Below, piece after piece: positions 15,300-23,711 of a DNA stretch of 32,081 nt. The notes below the pieces were generated by a model. It was not told the DNA's origin and did no database searches. It saw only the letters and a program-made list of their open reading frames with translations. The DNA comes from CAZPUS01 sp964589825 (GTDB lineage Bacteria; Fibrobacterota; Chitinivibrionia; Chitinivibrionales; WJKA01), in the NCBI GenBank assembly GCA_964589825.1, contig CAZPUS010000029.1:1-32081 (forward strand), written 5' to 3'. Positions within the stretch are counted from its first letter, which is position 1. Every line of letters begins with the position of its first letter. A program made the translations under genes and the position numbers.

Positions 15300-16496
15300 G
15301 AAAAAATCACCGATCTTGTGCATTGCATCTTTGAGTTCTTCAACCGGCGGCAGATAGACAACCCGGAAATGATCGGGGTCTGGCCAGTCGAAACCGGTAC
15401 CCTGTACCAGTAATATATGCTTTTTCAGCAACAGATCGAGTATCACCTGTGCATCGTCCTTAATAGTGAATTTTTTAGTATCCATCTTAGGGAATAAATA
15501 CAATGCGCCTTTTGGTTTGACGCAACTTATTCCGGGGATATCGGTAAGAAGATCGTACGCGATATCCCGCTGCGCCCGCAGCCTCCCCCCCGGCAATACA
15601 AGATCCCGTATGCTCTGGTAGCCTCCCAGAGAAGTCTGTATCCCGTACTGGGCTGGCACGTTGCTGCATAACCGCATCGATGCAAGCATGCGTAACCCTT
15701 CGATATAATCGGATGCATGACTTTTCGCTCCGCTGAGTATCATCCAGCCAGCACGAAACCCGGCGGCACGGTAACATTTCGAAAGACCGTTGAATGTAAC
15801 AAAAAGCACATCATCCGCAAGAGAGGCCACAGAGACGTGTTCGTTACCATCGTATACAATTTTGTCATATATTTCGTCGGCAAAAACCACGAGCTCGTGC
15901 GCACGGGCCAGTTTGATCACCTTGTCGAGAATCTCACGGGGGTATACTGCCCCTGTAGGATTGTTAGGATTTATAACCACCACTCCACGAGTTTTTGCAG
16001 TAATCTTGGATTCGAGGTCCTTCATATCGGGATTCCAGTCGGACTCCTCATCACAGCGGTAATAAACCGGCTTTCCTCCTGCCAGGTTAACTGCTGCCGA
16101 CCAGAGTGGATATACAGGGGAAGGAAGTAAAATTTCGGTACCATTGTTACACAATGCCTGCATCGCAAATACTATCAGCTCGCTAACCCCGTTGCCAAGG
16201 AATATATCCTCGATGTCCACCCCCGGGATATTGCGCTGCTGTGCATACTGCATCACCGCTTTACGGCCCGGGAAAATACCCTTCTCATCACAATAGCCCT
16301 GTGCATTCTTTATATTGATCGTAATGTCGTGCAGCACCTCTTCGGGCGCATTAAAACCGAAACTCGCGGGGTTACCGATATTAAGATGGGCAATTTCATA
16401 CCCCTCTTCTTCGAGCCGCTTGGCCTCTTTCACCGCTTTACCCCTGATGTCGTAACACACATTTTCGAGCTTATGTGACTTGTCAATACGCTTCAT
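15279..16496 (-). CDS. alaA: Pyridoxal-phosphate aminotransferase, AlaA-like
   Basis: A 405-residue fold-type I class I/II aminotransferase. It begins MKRIDKSHKLENVCYDIRGK, as in the AlaA/YfbQ group that transfers amino groups between glutamate and pyruvate. Visible elements are NIGNPASFGF, GNGVSELI, SPVYPLW, INPNNPTGAVY, FADEIYDKI (Asp207 and Tyr210 contact PLP) and GLSKCYRAAGFRAGW with the Schiff-base Lys240. Length and order are full for the family. Alanine synthesis is the best guess for its role. It is convergent with the flavoprotein gene, and its stop codon lies inside the palindrome at 15274-15299. Confidence 0.92.
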   Translation of the reverse strand: MKRIDKSHKLENVCYDIRGKAVKEAKRLEEEGYEIAHLNIGNPASFGFNAPEEVLHDITINIKNAQGYCDEKGIFPGRKAVMQYAQQRNIPGVDIEDIFLGNGVSELIVFAMQALCNNGTEILLPSPVYPLWSAAVNLAGGKPVYYRCDEESDWNPDMKDLESKITAKTRGVVVINPNNPTGAVYPREILDKVIKLARAHELVVFADEIYDKIVYDGNEHVSVASLADDVLFVTFNGLSKCYRAAGFRAGWMILSGAKSHASDYIEGLRMLASMRLCSNVPAQYGIQTSLGGYQSIRDLVLPGGRLRAQRDIAYDLLTDIPGISCVKPKGALYLFPKMDTKKFTIKDDAQVILDLLLKKHILLVQGTGFDWPDPDHFRVVYLPPVEELKDAMHKIGDFFGNYRQL

Positions 16497-16705
16497 TGCT
16501 TTGCACTCCGGTTCATGAACATTTTCGATGGTGATACTCTGCAGCGTTTCCTCTTTAACGAATGCACTGAATAACTCGCCCGATATAATTTGGCCGTTTG
16601 TCCGGCCGGTCTACGTCACCTTTCTGGAATTCCTCCGTTGTCACCGTCACAGACAGAATGACCACGAAAGGCATTCCACAACAAAATTCGTACCTGTCAA
16701 GAAGA

Positions 16706-17066
16706 TGGTGGAGGTGAGGGGAATCGAACCCCTGTCCGGAGAGCAATCCACATACGCCGCTACATGCTTAGTCTGTCTTTGAAATTTCACAGTCACAAAA
16801 CCGACAGACAGGTTTTCGTGACCGCATACACCGATTAATCTTACGCCGGAAGCGGTGCGACTTCACGACGCCAGTGCCCCTTGTTTGTCACCCGCTGCCA
16901 CGCGGGCACAACGCGGAAACGGATGCGACCGCCTTAGTTTAGGCAGCCATTGCGTAAGAATAATCTTCGGCAGTTATTATGCCACTGGTGGATTTTACGA
17001 GGCCAACCAGCATCCTCGACATGCTGCGTATCCTTCGTACTCTCCGTCGAAATCCGGTGCACCCCC
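16706..17066 (-). ncRNA. ssrA: tmRNA (ssrA), tag peptide AEDYSYAMAA
   Basis: On the minus strand a 361-nt RNA starts GGGGGTGCACCGGATTTCGACGG and ends with the T-arm CAGGGGTTCGATTCCCCT and an encoded CCA. The acceptor stem GGGGGTG pairs with CACCTCC. The tag frame is at 16971-16939: GCC GAA GAT TAT TCT TAC GCA ATG GCT GCC TAA, giving AEDYSYAMAA with GCC as the inferred resume codon. The C-terminal AMAA fits a ClpXP-type degron. Pseudoknot-rich sequence fills the rest. Its partner SmpB is encoded about 10 kb away. Acts with stalled ribosomes to release them and mark the unfinished protein. Confidence 0.97.
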
Positions 17067-17128
17067 ATTTCTCACAGAGTACGTATGACTCAAAAATAAT
17101 ATTGTTGCGCGCCAGCCCGTGCTAATAA

Positions 17129-18124
17129 TCAGGCAGATTCCCTCTGTATGAATTTAGGCAACAGCTCTTCATGGCGCAATTCACCAGCACGTCCTTCGAT
17201 ACGATCTATAATCATGTCGATGGCATGATCACCCATTTCGAGCTTTGGCTGCCGCACGGTAGTCAGTGCAGGCTCCACCACTTCTGCGGCGGGAATATCA
17301 TCATACCCGACCACGGCCAGCTGCGAGGGTACATCAATGCCTGCTTTACGGGCCTGCTTAATAATCCCTATCGCCACCATATCACCTGCAGGTACGAATA
17401 CCGCACTCACATCAGGCGCTTTTTGGCGAAGTTCATGAAAAATTCTGTTGCCTTCCTGCATCGAATCGCTTGACGCGGAAAAAAGATGTGACGGGTGTGC
17501 ATCTATTCCATTTTCCTTGAGCGTCTCGGAAAATCCCTGATACTTTTCGGATGTTTTTCTCGTGTTGTTTTCAGACATGACACATGCGATTCGTGTATGC
17601 CCCTTTTCGCATAAATATCGCGTTGCACAGCTTGCGCCGTGAGAATGATTCACGAAAAGAGAGTCGATATGGTCGTATTGCTCCGCAACTACCACGCACG
17701 GGATAGTATCTCTTACGACACTCTCCAGTTCTTCAGAGGTCGCGGTGGGACCGATAAGAATCGCCCCGTCGATTCGCCGTTCCCGGGAGAGACGCCTCAC
17801 CAGCGAAAGCTCGTCTTCGGTCTGACCGATCGTATCGAAAAGCTGTACGGTATAATCGATATCCCTGTTCGTACTCTTTATCCCCTGCAAAACCCGTATT
17901 ACAAATGATGAGGCGAGGTTGGGCACAATTACCGCGATAGAGTTCAACCGTTTTTTGGCAAGACTTCGTGCAATGACATTGGGGAAATAATCCATATCTT
18001 TGGATATTTTAAGTACTCGTCTTCGTGTCTGCTCCGAAATATTCGGTTTATTGTTGATCACCATGGATACAGTAGCCGGCGTTACTCCCGCCCTTTTCCC
18101 CACATCTTTCAGCGTTGTAGCCAT
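17129..18124 (-). CDS. LacI/GalR family transcriptional regulator
   Basis: A 331-residue repressor-type protein. The N-terminal LacI helix-turn-helix (TLKDVGKRAGVTPATVSMVINNK, residues 4-26) and hinge (ARSLAKKRLNSIAVIVPN) precede a periplasmic-binding-protein-like sensor domain (AILIGPTATSEELESVV, GYDDIPAAEVVEPALTTVRQPKLEMG). The effector is unknown, probably a sugar. AGGAGGG precedes the ATG. It starts 21 nt after the DUF5683-type gene on the same strand, so the two are likely co-transcribed. No obvious palindromic operator stands out nearby. Confidence 0.92.
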   Translation of the reverse strand: MATTLKDVGKRAGVTPATVSMVINNKPNISEQTRRRVLKISKDMDYFPNVIARSLAKKRLNSIAVIVPNLASSFVIRVLQGIKSTNRDIDYTVQLFDTIGQTEDELSLVRRLSRERRIDGAILIGPTATSEELESVVRDTIPCVVVAEQYDHIDSLFVNHSHGASCATRYLCEKGHTRIACVMSENNTRKTSEKYQGFSETLKENGIDAHPSHLFSASSDSMQEGNRIFHELRQKAPDVSAVFVPAGDMVAIGIIKQARKAGIDVPSQLAVVGYDDIPAAEVVEPALTTVRQPKLEMGDHAIDMIIDRIEGRAGELRHEELLPKFIQRESA

Positions 18125-18145
18125 TAGGCTCCCTCCTATATATAT

Positions 18146-19186
18146 TCAGTACGTTACGGTATAATAGACGCCTATAGTTGGTTGCTGCCGGTGTGGCATA
18201 AAGTGCATTTGTACCGGCAAATCATGCAGATGGGCATCTACCACCGCATCGAATATGCCGTAAAAATAAAACACAATATCATACCACAGATATACATTCC
18301 TGAGATTAAATGCACTTTTCTGTTTTCCTTTCCATTGCAGTACGATATCCTCATCGGCTTCATCCTGGGTATCCGCATAACGAAGCGCCATTTTCTCACA
18401 GTGTTTCATTAATTTATGATAATTATAGGCCATATACGTAAGCGAGCCGTTCGCTGCGAAAAGAAGCCCCGCTTTTGAAAACGATCCGTTATATATCTGC
18501 CCCCCCCCCGAGAAGGGAATTGCAGAAAGAAGCCCCGCTATGAAGGGATCGCGCGGACGGACGTCATTGTTCCACCCGGTGGCCGCAAGTGCATCACATA
18601 ATGAATAGCAGTGCCACAATGCGGTAACACACAACCAGTTGTAAAATTCCCGCTCGCTTGCCATTTCCTCATACCTTTTCAGCTCCATTGTCTGTCGGGA
18701 TCCCACATATTCATCTTTGCTACTATTTAAAAGCGAGGCGAAGTGCAAAGAATCGGCTGAGGTGGCCGAAACGGCAAGTGAATCGCGATACATGTCTCGC
18801 ACCGCGGCCAATGAATCGGTTCGGGAGCGCCATACATCGACCAGCTCATTTCTCTGCCCCATGTAAAGATAGCGATTATACGCCACCAGTCCGAACGATA
18901 TTTCACTTACCAGAAATGCACTCCCTTTGATATACTTTCGATTCAGAATATGGCCGCCTCCGGGTACCGCCGCAGAGAGCGAAAGAGTGATCGGTACTCT
19001 TTCCCCGGCGGCATCCCCCTCATTACTTACCGCAACCGCAGCGCTGGAAGAGGCTGCCACCGCACTCGCTTTCGCGGTATCCGGCATCGCGTCGTTTGTT
19101 TCGCACCCTGCAGGCACATCCGCACCAATACAATACAGCGCTATGCCCGCGATACATCCCCAGTTACAACGACACCCCCATTTCAT
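18146..19186 (-). CDS. DUF5683-like membrane-associated protein
   Basis: A 346-residue exported or membrane protein. An N-terminal hydrophobic segment (residues 8-28) is followed by an Ala/Ser-rich linker. Two copies of a Gly-rich signature typical of DUF5683-like proteins are present, AAVPGGGHILNRKYIKG (72-88) and SAIPFSGGGQIYNGSFSKAG (221-240), each followed by a hydrophobic helix. A Ser/Asp/Arg-rich, partly helical linker (about 112-180) separates them. Function is unknown. AAGGAG lies 8 nt before the ATG. The second Gly motif is encoded by a run of ten G (18500-18509), which could slip and shift the frame. Confidence 0.68.
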   Translation of the reverse strand: MKWGCRCNWGCIAGIALYCIGADVPAGCETNDAMPDTAKASAVAASSSAAVAVSNEGDAAGERVPITLSLSAAVPGGGHILNRKYIKGSAFLVSEISFGLVAYNRYLYMGQRNELVDVWRSRTDSLAAVRDMYRDSLAVSATSADSLHFASLLNSSKDEYVGSRQTMELKRYEEMASEREFYNWLCVTALWHCYSLCDALAATGWNNDVRPRDPFIAGLLSAIPFSGGGQIYNGSFSKAGLLFAANGSLTYMAYNYHKLMKHCEKMALRYADTQDEADEDIVLQWKGKQKSAFNLRNVYLWYDIVFYFYGIFDAVVDAHLHDLPVQMHFMPHRQQPTIGVYYTVTY

Positions 19187-19376
19187 CGCCCCTGCTCCTT
19201 TATGTGATGTCTACGTATGCGCATCATTCCGCAACGCTCTCTCCTTTTATTGATTTTTTAAATTTGATAAAAAAAGTACAAAGATGTTCCGGGGGGGGGA
19301 TGTCAAAGAGGCCGTATTTAGCTCTGGAAGTCTTCACGCTGCCCCTGTCTCACGATATTCGAACAGTTCGAAAATA

Positions 19377-20327
19377 CTATTTGGTGCACGGCTGAATTTC
19401 ATTTACATACAGCGGTTTTACCGTCTTTTGTGTCTGATCGTAAAAATTCATGGCAATGATCTCTGTTGCCACCTCTTTTTCGATATTAAAGAAGAGACGA
19501 TCAGAGAAAGACCAGGAAAGAAACAATCCTCGTCCCGATTCATCAAAAAGCCCTTCCTTATGCATATGCCTCTTGAACCGCTGCAACACCTGCTCTTTTG
19601 TAAGGCGACCGCTTTTGTCAAGCACCGACACAGCGTATTTCTCCCCGTCTCTGCCAAAACATACTCGCACATATTCCTCGTCATCGAGAATGACGGGTGC
19701 GTTACGTTTATATTTTTCTTTTCCGGTTGCGTCTGCCGGGGCATGGTAGAGGGCATTCGTCATGATCTCATCCAGAAGTATTTCGATGAACACATGATAA
19801 CGATGAAAGCTCGCGACTCTTTCCGCGATATCCCGCTCTATCCATTCCAGCTCATCGGAGCGCTGAAGGGTGTATGTTTTTATGAGCTGATAGTCTTTTC
19901 TCATATACCGTTGCAGACCGAATATTTCACGTGTGGCGACCGCATGCAGATACGTATAAAGCTCATTGAAATTGAGCGGGATTCCTTTGGTAAGGATATT
20001 CGCGATGTTCTCCTTTTGTGCAATATCGATCGTATGATCTATATCCTGATCGGTCATCAGCGCAACAGTCGTTTTTGGATAAAGATTCCTGATCTCGCGT
20101 AAGAGTGTCTTACGTTGATCCCGATCGGTATTTACATCGAGTATCGCGATATCGAACCTATGGTTTGAGAGGGCCTCGAGTGCGTGCGGCGCGTTATCTA
20201 CCGCCTTGACCGAGAATTCCTTTTTTAGACCGTATGCAAGCATATCTCTGGTTACCGCACTGGTATCCAGCAAAAGAATTTGAGCGGGCGTTGTGCCGGT
20301 ATCTGCGTCTGGAAGGGGGGAATCCAT
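19377..20327 (-). CDS. Response regulator receiver domain fused to RsbW-like ATPase domain
   Basis: A 316-residue protein. Residues 15-130 form a receiver domain (QILLLDTSAV with Asp21, phospho-acceptor Asp64 in ILDVN, Thr92, Lys114 in LTKG). Residues about 170-295 form a HATPase_c domain of the anti-sigma/RsbW type, with N-box DEIMTNALYHA (186-196) and a glycine-rich ESGRGLFLSW (263-272). It lacks a dimerisation/His box, so it is more likely a serine kinase-like or anti-sigma output switch than a sensor kinase. The open frame continues 67 codons upstream, but those codons largely read through repeat copy C. The ATG at 20327 behind AGGT is preferred. A STAS protein elsewhere (29376) could be a partner, which is inference. 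Confidence 0.8.
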   Translation of the reverse strand: MDSPLPDADTGTTPAQILLLDTSAVTRDMLAYGLKKEFSVKAVDNAPHALEALSNHRFDIAILDVNTDRDQRKTLLREIRNLYPKTTVALMTDQDIDHTIDIAQKENIANILTKGIPLNFNELYTYLHAVATREIFGLQRYMRKDYQLIKTYTLQRSDELEWIERDIAERVASFHRYHVFIEILLDEIMTNALYHAPADATGKEKYKRNAPVILDDEEYVRVCFGRDGEKYAVSVLDKSGRLTKEQVLQRFKRHMHKEGLFDESGRGLFLSWSFSDRLFFNIEKEVATEIIAMNFYDQTQKTVKPLYVNEIQPCTK

Positions 20328-20634
20328 AATGTAACCTGAAAAAACACAAAGGGGGAAATCATACCTCATACTAGCTGCATGCTGAATGATGCATAAATTG
20401 AACGATTTTGTTCGCAAAATCTGCTGCCGCACTACTCTTATCTTCTCGAAAGCCATGAGCCAACCAACATGGTTGCCCCGGGGTTTCGAGAACACAACAG
20501 CAGCATAGCTCACCGCAGCTTTCATCAAAACAGCCGCTCAATTTTGGTGATTTAAAGAGGGCAGTGATAATTATGCCATATAAGAACACAAATGTCAACA
20601 CTACCTGCAGATTGGATTGAGTTAACTGTAGCCC
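20328..20634. other. 307-nt spacer largely occupied by repeat copy C
   Basis: This region lies between the SprA-related gene and the response-regulator gene, both leftward. Repeat copy C occupies 20395-20544. About 65 nt remain between the repeat and the regulator start, so the promoter or leader of that gene is either in this short stretch or supplied by the repeat. The reading frame through the repeat is open, which lengthens the regulator frame artificially. Confidence 0.7.
20395..20544 (-). repeat. Dispersed intergenic repeat, copy C (full length)
   Basis: A 150-bp element, reverse orientation relative to A and B. The termini AAATTGAACG (20395-20404) and CGCTCAATTT (20535-20544) are inverted repeats with one difference. 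Inside are a perfect 9-bp inverted pair, TTCTCGAAA (20443-20451) with TTTCGAGAA (20484-20492), an enclosed hairpin CAACCA/TGGTTG (20461-20466 with 20470-20475), and GATTTTG-TTCG-CAAAATC (20404-20421). It sits directly upstream of the response-regulator gene. Confidence 0.9.
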
Positions 20635-21228
20635 TCAGCCCGAAATATCGAACATCACCCCTTGCACCGCCGACGCCGATATATACTGTGGCATTGCTTT
20701 GTTCGTATAGCCTGTTGGAACACTTTTCTGTCCGGCTGCGTCAGCTTTCGCAGTTCCCTGCATATTGTCAGAAGAACGCTCCAAGCGCAGCTGTTTGCGT
20801 GCTTCCATCTCGTTTTGGGAGGCTTTTGCCGCAACCTGTCGATCCTGCCCCGATGGTTCGGCCGGAGCAAGCGCTGCCTGGCGTACGGTGCGCATCTTAC
20901 GGATCGTTGCCTGCGGATCTCCTTTTACCGGGGATGTATCGATACTCACCTCTCCCCCGACCGCATAGCGTTTACCGTCAGGACCGGTAGTATATTCGAA
21001 ATTGGCCCCGCCTTGCACATACTGCCCCCCTGCGGCAACGTGAGCCTGCTCATGTGCCCGGACCTTACGATCCACGCGTTTGAGGTGGGTGACTTCCTTG
21101 CGCTCCTGGCTGGTCAATTGCTGTGACGATGTTTTCCCTGTACCCGATACGGAAGAAGGACGCCGAGCTCCCACCCCGGGGATTACGCCGACCGCAGTAG
21201 GTGAAAGTGCCGCGCTTATGATATTCAT
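20635..21228 (-). CDS. SprA-related family putative metalloprotease
   Basis: A 197-residue protein with the HEQAH motif (residues 59-63) in a conserved block RKVRAHEQAHVAAGGQYVQGGANFEYTTGPDGKRYAVGGEVSID, characteristic of the SprA-related family of putative zinc peptidases. The N-terminal 45 residues are low-complexity, Ser/Thr/Gly-rich; the C-terminal 80 are Gln/Ala-rich with a helix around QVAAKASQNEMEARKQLRL. No signal peptide is visible. Family function is poorly known. AAGGAAG precedes the ATG. Its downstream end faces repeat copy C. Confidence 0.82.
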   Translation of the reverse strand: MNIISAALSPTAVGVIPGVGARRPSSVSGTGKTSSQQLTSQERKEVTHLKRVDRKVRAHEQAHVAAGGQYVQGGANFEYTTGPDGKRYAVGGEVSIDTSPVKGDPQATIRKMRTVRQAALAPAEPSGQDRQVAAKASQNEMEARKQLRLERSSDNMQGTAKADAAGQKSVPTGYTNKAMPQYISASAVQGVMFDISG

Positions 21229-21761
21229 CCTTTTCTTCCTTTATTTACACCTGCGCAGCGCGTTTTTGTGTGCAAAAATATGCCGCCGTCCGCATCGTTT
21301 TTCGGCTCAAACGCTCAGTACAGGTCACAATGGATTTGATATATCCATCCTTATTTATGAGATCAGCTGTTTTGACGCACAGGGTGCGCGCCTAATACTA
21401 ACGCCATATCGGTTCGTATTCAGGATATATAACTATCCATATCTAATTATCGGCATTTTTTTGCGCCGCTTTAGCCTTTGGATGTTACATTTCTCATTGC
21501 CCATCTTACATAGTGCATACCCTAATCCCCTTTGTTTCGCTCCTGTAAGATAGCAGCGCTTTTTCCCCGAACCCTTTGCATTAAATTATTTTATTCAGGA
21601 CAAAAGATCATAAGAGCATATGACACGCACTGCGTCGTGTCTGGGATGCGAGGCCGGGCAACGATGGACATTACTTCCCGTTGCCAACAACGACAATTTC
21701 CATTTCTATACCTATACGTACCGTGCGTACATATAAATAAGTGAGGAGGAGTTACCATACC
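21229..21761. other. 533-nt divergent intergenic region
   Basis: This AT-rich spacer separates the leftward SprA-related gene from the rightward inositol-3-phosphate synthase. No gene is convincing in it. A small inverted repeat GACACG/CGTGTC lies near 21621-21640. A GGAGGAG just before the ATG at 21762 is the ribosome-binding site. Promoters for both neighbours are expected here, but I could not fix them. Confidence 0.5.
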
Positions 21762-22871
21762 ATGGCTACCATCAAACTGGCTATCGTGGGGGTCGGCAAT
21801 TGTGCGAGTTCCCTTATACAGGGGATTCACTATTACAAACACAAAAAAGATGATACCGAAACCATTACCGGATTAATGCACCCCTACATAGGCGGCTACC
21901 ATGTATCGGATATCGAAATAGCGGCTGCATTCGATATAGATAAAAGAAAAGTTGGACGAGACGTCGCGGAAGCGATCTTCGCACCGCCTAACTGCACAAC
22001 CGTCTTTTGCAAAGATATCCCGGAAACAGGCGTTTCGGTACAAATGGGCGGACTTCTCGACGGCTATTCCGAGCATATGAAGGAATATCCGGACGATGAA
22101 GTGTTCGTTCCCGCCGAAACCGCGCAGCTTTCGCAAGAAGAAATCGTTGACACACTGAAAAAAAGCAATGCGGACGTACTGATAAATTATCTGCCCGTAG
22201 GCTCTGAAGAGGCGAGTCGCTTTTATGCAGAATGTGCACTCGAAGCGGGTGTCGCCTTTGTAAACTGTGTACCGGTTTTTATTGTAAGTGAAGGCAACTG
22301 GGCTTCTCGTTTTTCACAAAAGGGCCTCCCGGTTATCGGGGATGACATTAAAGCGCAGGTCGGTGCGACGGTTACACACCGTGTACTTACCGATTTGTTT
22401 AAACGAAGAGGAGCCAAGCTGGAACGTACCTACCAGCTCAACACCGGCGGTAATACCGATTTTCTCAACATGGTAAACAAAAGCCGTCTTACTTCCAAGC
22501 GAACGTCAAAAACCGAAGCGGTACAATCGGTTGCATCACAACCGCTGCCCTCACGTGATATACACATCGGACCGAGTGACTATGTTGCCTGGCAGGATGA
22601 TAACAAAGTGTGCTTTATCCGCATGGAAGGAAAGCTCTTTGGCGATGTCCCCATGAACATAGAACTGCGTCTTTCGGTAGAAGATTCTCCGAACTCCGCC
22701 GGCATAGCGATAGATGCAATCCGCTGCTGTAAACTCGCGCTCGATCGCGGTCAGAGCGGCGCACTCATTTCTCCTTCAGCCTACTTCATGAAACATCCGC
22801 CACAGCAGTTTCCGGATTCCGAAGGCTGGCAGATGACAGAGGATTTCATACTCGGAACAAGACAGTCATAA
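21762..22871 (+). CDS. Inositol-3-phosphate synthase
   Basis: A 369-residue NAD-dependent enzyme that converts glucose 6-phosphate to 1D-myo-inositol 3-phosphate, the first step toward inositol lipids or compatible solutes. The NAD-binding GVGNCASSL starts at about residue 10, and the family elements YHVSDIEIAAAFDIDKRKVG, NYLPVGSEEA, GDDIKAQVGATVTHR, LNTGGNTDFLNM and SKTEAV are in order. The compact length is that of bacterial and archaeal forms rather than the long eukaryotic type. The ATG at 21762 follows GGAGGAG; a GTG at 21741 in the same frame overlaps that site and is rejected. It stands alone before tolQ, 111 nt away. Confidence 0.93.
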   Translation: MATIKLAIVGVGNCASSLIQGIHYYKHKKDDTETITGLMHPYIGGYHVSDIEIAAAFDIDKRKVGRDVAEAIFAPPNCTTVFCKDIPETGVSVQMGGLLDGYSEHMKEYPDDEVFVPAETAQLSQEEIVDTLKKSNADVLINYLPVGSEEASRFYAECALEAGVAFVNCVPVFIVSEGNWASRFSQKGLPVIGDDIKAQVGATVTHRVLTDLFKRRGAKLERTYQLNTGGNTDFLNMVNKSRLTSKRTSKTEAVQSVASQPLPSRDIHIGPSDYVAWQDDNKVCFIRMEGKLFGDVPMNIELRLSVEDSPNSAGIAIDAIRCCKLALDRGQSGALISPSAYFMKHPPQQFPDSEGWQMTEDFILGTRQS

Positions 22872-22982
22872 GAATCCCGCATTTTTTGTACTCCGGCTCT
22901 CTCCGGGCAGCAGCAATTGTTTGTATTATCCCCCGGCAGAGTCAACACTATTTGTCTCATTCACAACAAGGATTACCGTTTT

Positions 22983-23711
22983 ATGCAAATCCCCATCTGG
23001 CAAATGATTATGCGTGCCGGTCTGGTAATCAAATTTATCATGCTCATCCTTGCCGCATTGTCAGTAATCAGCTGGGCAGTCATTTTTATTCGCCTGGTCT
23101 GGTTGCATCGGGCCCATGCACAGAACAATGCCTTTTCGCGCGCATTCGCAAAACTTCGTTCCTTAACAGGGATAGATCGAATCAAGCAACAAATCCGAGT
23201 CTCCCTTTTCGGCCAGATTGCACAGACAGGTGCGCATGAAATAAAACGGATCCTGAAAGACGCAGATGAACAGCGGGGCGTTACTGACTGGAGCTTCTTT
23301 CTGCAGAATCAGTTCGCCATCACCCAGCAGCATACCGACGCGGCACAGGCCCGTCTTTTTCCCCGGATTCATCGCGGATTGTTTATCCTCGCTATCGTAA
23401 GTACGGTGTCACCGTTTCTGGGTCTTCTGGGTACGGTGTGGGGGATCATGAACTCCTTTTATCAGATATCGAATCAGGGCTCGGCAAGCCTTCCTGTCGT
23501 GGCTCCCGGTATTGCGGAAGCACTTATCACCACCATCGCCGGACTTGCCGTTGCCATCCCTGCCGTGTTTTTCTACAACTACCTCAACCATCAGGCCGAA
23601 AAACTCGAAGACAGTATCGACGGGTACAAGGAAACTGTTGTGGCACGGGTAAAACAGGAGATCCTTTCGTTATTATTTTCGCATGGAAACAATGAAGGCA
23701 CCACCATATGA
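22983..23711 (+). CDS. tolQ: Tol-Pal system proton-channel subunit TolQ
   Basis: A 242-residue MotA/TolQ/ExbB inner-membrane protein that, with TolR, uses the proton-motive force to energise TolA. Three membrane helices are visible at about 11-34, 134-157 and 176-198, including the conserved PFLGLLGTVWGIMNSF and GIAEALITTIAGLAVAIPAV. The ATG at 22983 has AAGGA about 10 nt upstream and gives the normal family start. The stop overlaps tolR by 4 nt (ATGA), so translation is coupled. Confidence 0.94.
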   Translation: MQIPIWQMIMRAGLVIKFIMLILAALSVISWAVIFIRLVWLHRAHAQNNAFSRAFAKLRSLTGIDRIKQQIRVSLFGQIAQTGAHEIKRILKDADEQRGVTDWSFFLQNQFAITQQHTDAAQARLFPRIHRGLFILAIVSTVSPFLGLLGTVWGIMNSFYQISNQGSASLPVVAPGIAEALITTIAGLAVAIPAVFFYNYLNHQAEKLEDSIDGYKETVVARVKQEILSLLFSHGNNEGTTI

